A model generated the notes under the pieces. It was not told the origin of the DNA, ran no database searches, and was given only the letters and a program-made list of their open reading frames with translations. From contig JAJDDV010000069.1 in NCBI GenBank assembly GCA_029260135.1, forward strand, positions 1 to 57,691: a stretch of 57,691 bases of DNA, read 5' to 3'. Positions 52,087-57,691 of this stretch are shown in pieces. The translations under genes and the position numbers were made by a program. The first letter of the stretch is position 1. The number at the start of each line of letters is the position of its first letter. Source of the DNA: Phycisphaerae bacterium (GTDB lineage Bacteria; Planctomycetota; Phycisphaerae; UBA1845).

Positions 52087-53870
52087 CGCTCCGGAGCCTC
52101 GTGTGAGAGTGTGTCGCGGTAGTGGTAGCCGGTGCCGTAGACATCGATCGTACAAGGTCGCTTGAGTTCGCCGAGCTTGCGATAGTCGCTCAGATAAATC
52201 GAGACGTCGGTGCCTGAGACTTCGTCACGAACGATGATTCGAACCAATTCGTGGGTCTCGATGTCGAAAGCGAATCGTGCCTTCGCCTCGTCACTAAGTT
52301 CGTACTCGATGACCTCGAGCGTTCTTGGTGACAGATAGCCACTCGGAGAGCGAGGAATGTGCTTGGTGGGTTCTGCGCCCGCGGGGATCAGCACGCCACC
52401 GCCGATATGCGTCAGACCTCCCAGTTCGAGTTGTTCCACGGGCGCGAGCCAGCGAAAGAAGGCGATGTAGAGTGCGTTAAGCGTCAGGGTCTGTTCGGGG
52501 TCAAGGTCGAACGGTTCCGCGGCGTCGCCTGCGCGCTGCACGGCCTTCTTGTCGTCGTACTCGATGATCCCGCCGGACGAACCGTCGGCGTATGATCTCG
52601 CCATTCGAACCGGTTGATCTTCGTACCACAGAGCCGCGAAGTGTTCGGTGTTTCCCATTCCCGCTTCGGGATCGTCGTGCTGTCTCTGGACATACCAGAC
52701 GGCGTGGTCCGGGGTTGTCGGGGAATCTACCGTGTCGTTGGCGTTCTGATAGGCAGAAAAGACGCGATGGACCTCTCGACGGTTCACGATCCTGGGTTGT
52801 GGGACGGGTCGTCGCATACGCGGTTCGACGGGATCGAGTCGCACGACGAACTCGTATTCGCGTCCGTCTCGTTGCACCTCGGTTACGATGGGCCAGTTTT
52901 GCGGATAGGTGCCCAGCAGGCTGACGACCTGGTTGGCGGTTGAGATGGGTACGCCGTCCAGTGCCATCAGGCGGTCACCAACGCGCAGGCCGGCTTCGTA
53001 GGACGGACCGGATTTGAGAATCTCGACGAACACCACGCCTTTGTCCTCCAGGGCGTCGACGCGTGCGTGCCAGGTGCCGTGGCGCGTCAACCTTCCGGCG
53101 CGCAGTGCCGGTATGAATCGCCGAATCTGGTTGGCGGAGATGGCGTATCCGAATCCGACATTGAATCGTCCGCGGGTGTTGACGGAGATTCGTCCGTTGA
53201 TGCCGATGACCTCACCTTGGGCGTTGAAGAGTGGTCCGCCCGAGTTTCCGGGGTTGATGGCTGCGTCGACCTGGATGCAATTGGTGTAGGTCAGGTTCCC
53301 TCGCACGCCCCATTGGTATCGGTGGGTTCCGGTAACGATCCCGACGCTGATGGAGGGTGAGTAATCCTCGCTGATGTTGAAGGGGTTTCCCATGGCGACG
53401 GCGGTGTCGCCGAGGCGTACCTGGTCCGAGTCGGCGAGCGGAACGAAAGGAAAGGCGAAATCTTCATCGGGTGGGATCAGTCGGAACATGGCGACGTCAC
53501 CCGTGACATCGACGCCGAGGATTTCCATGACGTATCTTTCGCCGTTTCCGAGCCCTCCCCAGCCGGTTCGACCCTCCATCATGCCGGCGACGACGTGGAA
53601 GTTGGTGAGTCCGTATCCTCCGGGATCGATCAGCACGCCGGAACCGCCACCGCGCAGTTTCTGATCGAGCACGCAGACGACGGCCGGCGAGACGCGCTCG
53701 ATCATCCGGATGCGGCGGGCTTCGGTCTGCTGTACGAGGTCGTCGGGTGAAGCCTCGCCCAGCGGTTGAATCGCCGAGATCACGCCCGGAAGCGCAAGGA
53801 GGAGGAACCGCTCCGAACGTCGTCGGCATTTTCGATGGTTACGGCGATCCACGGGGATGTGACTCTTCAT
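52083..53870 (-). CDS. HtrA/DegP-like serine protease with PDZ and long C-terminal domain
   Basis: The 595-residue protein has an N-terminal signal-like segment (RFLLLALPGVISAIQPLGEA) after a basic stretch. The trypsin-like domain (about 55-255) keeps the full triad: His92 in LTNFHVVAG, Asp125 in GDVAMFRL and Ser210 in NPGNSGGPLFN. One PDZ domain follows (about 265-345: GPSYEAGLRVGDRLMALDGV). The last 240 residues are a domain I do not recognise (HFAALWYEDQPVRMARSYAD, YLSPRTLEVIEYELSDEAKA, CTIDVYGTGYHYRDTLSHEA), of a type that occurs in planctomycete proteins only by my impression. It starts 12 bp after the NPCBM gene and overlaps the next gene (ATGA). As the only active member of the trio it should be the protease of the cluster. 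Confidence 0.88.
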   Translation of the reverse strand: MKSHIPVDRRNHRKCRRRSERFLLLALPGVISAIQPLGEASPDDLVQQTEARRIRMIERVSPAVVCVLDQKLRGGGSGVLIDPGGYGLTNFHVVAGMMEGRTGWGGLGNGERYVMEILGVDVTGDVAMFRLIPPDEDFAFPFVPLADSDQVRLGDTAVAMGNPFNISEDYSPSISVGIVTGTHRYQWGVRGNLTYTNCIQVDAAINPGNSGGPLFNAQGEVIGINGRISVNTRGRFNVGFGYAISANQIRRFIPALRAGRLTRHGTWHARVDALEDKGVVFVEILKSGPSYEAGLRVGDRLMALDGVPISTANQVVSLLGTYPQNWPIVTEVQRDGREYEFVVRLDPVEPRMRRPVPQPRIVNRREVHRVFSAYQNANDTVDSPTTPDHAVWYVQRQHDDPEAGMGNTEHFAALWYEDQPVRMARSYADGSSGGIIEYDDKKAVQRAGDAAEPFDLDPEQTLTLNALYIAFFRWLAPVEQLELGGLTHIGGGVLIPAGAEPTKHIPRSPSGYLSPRTLEVIEYELSDEAKARFAFDIETHELVRIIVRDEVSGTDVSIYLSDYRKLGELKRPCTIDVYGTGYHYRDTLSHEAPER

Positions 53871-53882
53871 GGGTTGGATGCG

Positions 53883-55220
53883 TTATTGTTGCTTCAAGGT
53901 CGAATCGCTCGCCGGTTTGAGCAGTCTTGCGCCGCCCCAGTTTGCATGGTCCGCTATGTCCAGCGCGTCACCATAGTCGACGACCAGCGTCAGCGTGTCG
54001 ACGGCTGTGACGGCGACGATGATGTCTCGTGGATCGTCCTGCCCGGTGACCGGGCCGCTGTCCCAGAGTTTCTTGTCACCGTCGAGCAGTCTGAACAGGA
54101 CGTTTCCGCGCGGACGGACGGAATCGTCGAGTCCGATGGTCGCGACGAACGTTTCGTACTTTCCCTCGATGTCGTAGGTCAGTTCGGTTCTGCTGTGTAC
54201 GCCGAGACCGCGTTCGAACGTTCGCCCTCCCATCACGATGGGTCCGCCGGCGGTATTGCGGTCCTTGCGCACGGGCCAGGGGCGGTGAATCAGGCCGTCG
54301 ACGCGCTGTTCGGTCGGTTCAAGGTCGGTCAGCATGACGACGCGGTCACTGGTGATGCGGAGGCTGTCGATTGCCGTGACGGGAAGGTGGGCTGTGTATC
54401 TCAGGGAGGTCTCGAGCTGCAAAGATCCGGCGTCGGCTCGTTCGAGGTGTCCGGAAAGGATGGAGCCGTCGCGCAGGTGGACGGTGACGGGGTAAGGCCT
54501 TGCCTGGCTGTCGGGTGGCCCCCCGGCGAGTACGACGCCGAAGATTCTGTGTGCCTTGAATGTTCGCGTTTGTCCGCCGTATTCGAAGGATCCCTCGGCG
54601 GTGCCGAGTTGGACAAGCCGACCGCGCAGTTTTTTGACGCCTTCTTCGTCGCGCGTCACGAGGACATCGTGTCCGGGGAGTCGCTGCTGAAGCGTTTCGC
54701 GAAACGTCGCGTCCGCGCGAGGGTTCTCGTCGGGGTCGGCGATTCGGATCCCCGCGAGTCGATCGAAGGGCAGGGCGACGGCGTCGCCCAAGGCGCTGCG
54801 GCTGAACACGCAGTCGGACTTGTGCGGTGTGTTGAGCAGGTGGCCGTGCAACCATCCGCCATCGGCCAGGTGGAACAGGGCTTTCTTTTCGTTCGGTACT
54901 TCGTTCTGGTCGCTGTGCCTGTCCGTCTGGGGGCGTTCGATCGCCGGTCGGGTTCGACCGGGGCCGGGTTTGCCAAACGTGATCGTACTCAGCCCGCTGA
55001 GCGGGAGGGTCAGCGTGCCCTGGGGTGATCGTATTTCGATGACGTTACCGTCGCTCGAGCCGATCCATACGCCGTCGAGCGTTGTTCCATCGATGCGTTC
55101 GAGTCGGACCTCGGCGGGGGCTGCACATGTGGCGATAGCGCCGATCGCCATGTACGACATGGCGACGGCGAGGGCCGCACGCCGGAAGCGGATGATCAAT
55201 GTCTGGTGAACGGGCGTCAT
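53883..55220 (-). CDS. Secreted NPCBM-domain protein
   Basis: The 445-residue protein has a signal-peptide-like start (FRRAALAVAMSYMAIGAIAT). The N-terminal 280 residues contain several short Sm-like beta modules with the pattern RIDGTTLDGVWIGSSDGNVI and LRDGSILSGHLERADAGSLQ, which I read as three or four tandem copies of one small beta motif. Residues about 300-435 are an NPCBM-type domain (putative carbohydrate-binding): GGRTFERGLGVHSRTELTYD, FVATIGLDDSVRPRGNVLFR, LVVDYGDALDIADHANWGGA RLL. It is exported and likely binds glycans. The gene is 6 bp after the helical protein gene and 12 bp before the active HtrA gene, so the products are probably made together. Confidence 0.83.
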   Translation of the reverse strand: MTPVHQTLIIRFRRAALAVAMSYMAIGAIATCAAPAEVRLERIDGTTLDGVWIGSSDGNVIEIRSPQGTLTLPLSGLSTITFGKPGPGRTRPAIERPQTDRHSDQNEVPNEKKALFHLADGGWLHGHLLNTPHKSDCVFSRSALGDAVALPFDRLAGIRIADPDENPRADATFRETLQQRLPGHDVLVTRDEEGVKKLRGRLVQLGTAEGSFEYGGQTRTFKAHRIFGVVLAGGPPDSQARPYPVTVHLRDGSILSGHLERADAGSLQLETSLRYTAHLPVTAIDSLRITSDRVVMLTDLEPTEQRVDGLIHRPWPVRKDRNTAGGPIVMGGRTFERGLGVHSRTELTYDIEGKYETFVATIGLDDSVRPRGNVLFRLLDGDKKLWDSGPVTGQDDPRDIIVAVTAVDTLTLVVDYGDALDIADHANWGGARLLKPASDSTLKQQ

Positions 55221-55226
55221 GATGGC

Positions 55227-56300
55227 CTATGGCTTCTTGGCGAGTTCCTCGTAGTACTGTTCGACGAGTTGCCGGTATCTGTTGGGGAAGTTATCGCGTA
55301 GGGCCTGGAGGATGCGTTCGCGCTGGGCGGGCGGCATGGTTCCCCAGACGTCGCCTGGATTGGCGCGGCGCCTCTCGCGTAGTGTGCCCTCTGCGGGGCC
55401 ACCGCCGGGGAGCTGAGAATCTTGCATCGGCTTGCTGGGTTGCTGGGCGCCCTTTTTGCCGCTGCTCTTGCCACCACCGCTACTACTGCTGCTGTTGCTG
55501 CTTTCGTTCTCTTCGGCGTCCTTGATCAACTTGTCGAGAAGCTCGATGACGCGTTTCTGACGGATCCGGACGGCGTCACTCGCATCGCCGTGTCCCAGGC
55601 GACGTCCGGCGAAGGTCATCAGGTCGCACACTTCGCCGATTTTTTCCGGCTCGCGCGTTTGAAGTTCGGCGAGCATCTGCTGGGCTGCGATGAACAAGCG
55701 TTGGGAGGCGCCGGGGTAGTCGCTGATGAAGTGCATCAGTGCGCGTTCGGCGCGGTCGTACTCGAGGTCTGCGAGTAAGCAGAATCCCTCGAGGAATGCG
55801 ATCTCCGGGGCGAAGAAGGAGTAGGTCGGAACGTTGCTCGAGCGAAGCTCCTGGCCGTCGAGGAGCGTTTCGATTCGTTTTCCGGCATCGATGAGTCGTT
55901 CGAGGGCGACCAGGGCTTTGATTTCGTAGGCGGCGGCGTGGGTGGCGACGAAGAGGTTTTCTGTATTGCGAAGCTCGCCCATGATCGCGGTACACTGTTC
56001 GTATTCTTCGGCGTCGTACGCGTCGAGACCGCCACGGAACTCGGTGGAGACGACGGCGAGGCCTTGGGTGAGGAATTCGGCGCCGTCGCAATCTTTGCAG
56101 TCGGCCCAGGTCGTGCGGATCAAGTTCCGGGCGTCGGCGGCGATGGTGGCGTCGGCATCGAGGCTGTTGAGGAAACGGTCGACGGGGTCATTCGCCTGGG
56201 CGAGGCCGGCGGTGAGCAGGAGAGTGAGGGCGGCGGTTTGTGCCCAACGAAGGATGGCGGTCTGTTTACGGCATCGCATTGTCTTGCTCGTCAGTTTCAT
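55227..56300 (-). CDS. Secreted helical protein with Ser/Lys-rich linker, unknown function
   Basis: Start at the ATG at 56300 (GAGGGCAGAA just upstream) gives 357 residues with a signal peptide (ILRWAQTAALTLLLTAGLAQ, cleavage near ANDPV). The body (about 30-255) is alpha-helical and TPR-like: ECTAIMGELRNTENLFVATH, AFLEGFCLLADLEYDRAERA and GASQRLFIAAQQMLAELQTR. A Ser/Gly/Lys linker follows (SNSSSSSGGGKSSGKKG), then a C-terminal helix pair (MPPAQRERILQALRDNFPNR YRQLVEQYYEEL) of the kind found in planctomycete proteins encoded with large coiled-coil membrane proteins. No enzyme motif. It lies between a coiled-coil gene upstream and the NPCBM/HtrA genes downstream. Confidence 0.72.
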   Translation of the reverse strand: MKLTSKTMRCRKQTAILRWAQTAALTLLLTAGLAQANDPVDRFLNSLDADATIAADARNLIRTTWADCKDCDGAEFLTQGLAVVSTEFRGGLDAYDAEEYEQCTAIMGELRNTENLFVATHAAAYEIKALVALERLIDAGKRIETLLDGQELRSSNVPTYSFFAPEIAFLEGFCLLADLEYDRAERALMHFISDYPGASQRLFIAAQQMLAELQTREPEKIGEVCDLMTFAGRRLGHGDASDAVRIRQKRVIELLDKLIKDAEENESSNSSSSSGGGKSSGKKGAQQPSKPMQDSQLPGGGPAEGTLRERRRANPGDVWGTMPPAQRERILQALRDNFPNRYRQLVEQYYEELAKKP

Positions 56301-56317
56301 TTCTGCCCTCTTGAGGT

Positions 56318-56816
56318 ACACGGGCAAGCTGCTGCTTGCCTATGGCACCCGTTGGTCGTGGTACGCGGTGCGATCATCGTTTTCCCCACCTCCGGAAGGA
56401 AGTGGGTCACCCTTCATTGCATCATGCCCGCGCCTTCGGCTTGGGCATGGCACCCGTCGTCGGCACTCGCTGTTCCGTCGTCGTTGCAGCATGGCGGCGC
56501 TTCGCTTGGCCATGCCACCCGTCTTGCGTTACACGGGCAAGCTGCTGCTTGGGCATGGCACCCGTCGTCGGCACTCGTTGCAGCATGGCGGCGCTTCGCT
56601 TGGCCATGGCTCCCGGATGCACTCATTAGGCACACGGGCAAGCTGCTGCTTGCCTATGGCACCCGTTGTCGGCACTCGTTGTTCCGTCGTCGTTGCAGCA
56701 TGGCGGCGCTTCGCTTGGCCATGCCACCCGTCTTGCGTTACACGGGCAAGCTGTCGCTTGGCCATGGCACCCGGCGATCATCCTGTCCCCCACCTGCGGA
56801 GGAGGTGGGCCCACCC
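56318..56816. repeat. REP-like array of palindromic modules
   Basis: Three sequence modules recur here. Module A (ACACGGGCAAGCTGCTGCTTG..ATGGCACCC) starts at about 56318, 56531, 56632 and 56740 and forms a hairpin (GGCAAGC-TGCT-GCTTGCC where intact). Module B (ATGGCGGCGCTTCGCTTGGC followed by CATG) occurs at about 56490, 56583 and 56699. Module C is a hairpin (CCCACCT..AGGTGGG) at about 56791 and, weaker, at 56389. One more module B is at 19206. Open frames across the array are not genes. It separates the coiled-coil gene from the helical protein gene. Confidence 0.75.
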
Positions 56817-56892
56817 GTTCCTTCGGTCTCTTTGCGACCCCATCTGTGGTTTTGCGGGGTCACATCTGGTGCGCACGGTCCCATCCGCCTTC

Positions 56893-57691
56893 TTAGGGCT
56901 GATGGCCACGATCGCGCAGTTCGCGAGCGGTGTCGGCGGTTTCTTTCTGTCGCGATGCGATGGTGCGCATCGCCCTGTTGAGCAGCTCTTGGGGTTCGGC
57001 GTCTTCCTCGCGTTGTGCGTCGACGGCTGTGGTTCGTGTGTTGATACGAATCTGGCTGGCGCGAAGCAGTTTCAGTTCGGCTGATTCGGGAAGCAACGGC
57101 GCCTCACCGGGTTGCTCGCCGGGTTGCTGCATACCCTGCTGTGCCTCCTGCTGCATTTTCTTGACGGCTTCGAGTAGTTGTTCGAGGGCGTCGACGATTT
57201 CTTCCTGGATGGACTGGGTGAGCGCACCGACCCTTCGCTCGACGAGGCGTGCGGCGACGAGTGCCATGTCCTGCGAGATCTGGTCGACGACGCGCGGGAA
57301 GACGATGGTGGTACCGTCTTCATCGAGAATGTGGAGGCAGGTTGCGGCGTCTTTTGAGAGGTTTCGCTGCTCGGTTGCCAGTTCCGCCAGTCGAAGGTCT
57401 TCGGCGCGTTGGAAGTTTTGTTCACCGATTTGCGCGAGGTCGAGGGTGTTGCTGTTGATGGCGCGCTGTTTGGTGAGCAGCTGACGGAATCGCGACTCGA
57501 GGTCGCGCAGGGTTTCTTCCTTTTCTTCTTCGCGCAATTGTGCGAGCGCTTCTTCGAGTTCCTTCTGTGCTTGCTCGAGCTCCTCGATGGCGCGGTCCTG
57601 GGACTCGGTGGCTTTGCGTTGTTCTTGCTCGTCGAGTGACTTGGACGCGTCGTTCATTTCCTTCTGGGCCTGGTCGAGGCTTTGTTGACCG
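56893..57691 (-). CDS. C-terminal part of a large coiled-coil protein (5' truncated by window edge)
   Basis: The frame remains open to the window edge (residues before the first visible Met read QQSLDQAQKE), so the gene starts beyond it. About 266 residues are visible. Most are heptad-rich coiled coil with high Glu/Gln content (AIEELEQAQKELEEALAQLR, EEKEETLRDLESRFRQLL), a Gln/Pro-rich linker (EAQQGMQQPGEQPGEAP) and a helical end (LNRAMRTIASRQKETADTAR). The segment CLHILDEDGTTIVFPRVVDQ followed by ISQDMALVAARLVERRVGAL is like the tail of planctomycete DUF4175-type membrane-anchored coiled-coil proteins, by resemblance only. The stop lies 593 bp before the next gene, with the REP-like array between. 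Confidence 0.8.
   Translation of the reverse strand, partial: GQQSLDQAQKEMNDASKSLDEQEQRKATESQDRAIEELEQAQKELEEALAQLREEEKEETLRDLESRFRQLLTKQRAINSNTLDLAQIGEQNFQRAEDLRLAELATEQRNLSKDAATCLHILDEDGTTIVFPRVVDQISQDMALVAARLVERRVGALTQSIQEEIVDALEQLLEAVKKMQQEAQQGMQQPGEQPGEAPLLPESAELKLLRASQIRINTRTTAVDAQREEDAEPQELLNRAMRTIASRQKETADTARELRDRGHQP

Noticed and set aside
53766..55028. 420-codon plus-strand frame opposite the NPCBM gene
   Set aside because: The minus strand encodes a signal peptide and NPCBM domain in the same place; the plus frame has no recognisable feature.
56318..56816. Alternating repeats taken at first as a CRISPR array, and long open frames across them
   Set aside because: Repeats are palindromic modules of unequal spacing with repeated, not unique, intervals. 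The open frames read the repeats themselves and lack start signals.

Overview
The window reads as a chromosomal segment of a high-GC Planctomycetota bacterium, probably from the Phycisphaerae side of the phylum. That placement is an inference from gene content: very large secreted proteins ending in planctomycete dockerin-like modules, Ser/Thr kinases with TPR tails sitting next to ECF sigma factors, Myxo-type Cys repeats with LamG, an NPCBM-domain protein, and an integrase remnant beside a tRNA. No rRNA or single-copy phylogenetic marker is present to fix the species.

Left half (1 to about 28.3 kb) is accessory in character. It opens with the tail of a secreted dockerin-type protein. An AbgT-family transporter follows, bracketed by two ~245-bp direct repeats that each begin with the 3' half of a tRNA-Gly(GCC). 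Three minus-strand secreted proteins come next: a 2,624-residue beta-helix/Cys-rich/dockerin giant, a thrombospondin-3/dockerin protein, and a DUF6345-like protein with a clan-CD-style His-Gly/Cys pair. Two ECF sigma-Ser/Thr kinase-TPR pairs in opposite orientations flank a broken TPR fragment. A 1,239-residue Cys-repeat/LamG/CBM-like protein follows, then a truncated tyrosine integrase pointing away from tRNA-Ser(GCT).

Middle (28.7 to 38.8 kb): a GT-C-type membrane glycosyltransferase-like protein; a MarR regulator, a basic secreted protein and a NikR-like regulator that lacks all four nickel ligands; tRNA-Leu(CAA); an ethylbenzene-dehydrogenase-type haem lipoprotein overlapping a hybrid histidine kinase; an OprB-type porin with an unusual CxxC/CxxC N-terminus and a structured leader; an M48 metallopeptidase lipoprotein and a small lipoprotein.

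Right third (39 to 57.7 kb) is mostly core metabolism and envelope. A minus-strand run sod, ubiE, membrane-TPR protein, ubiX, ubiA is joined by TAATG, ATGA and GTGA overlaps and points to quinone (probably menaquinone) synthesis. Upstream is an ECF sigma, anti-sigma-like, STN-domain protein, lipoprotein run. panC and lgt lie on the plus strand; Lgt carries a large insertion. The last block is a tightly coupled minus-strand cluster: a coiled-coil protein cut by the window edge, a REP-like repeat array, a secreted helical protein, an NPCBM protein, and three HtrA/DegP-like proteins of which only the first keeps the Ser-His-Asp triad.

The features most likely to represent something undescribed are the one-active/two-dead HtrA trio, the haem-lipoprotein/hybrid-kinase pair and the ligand-less NikR. 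All domain calls are from reading the translated sequence; no database search was run.
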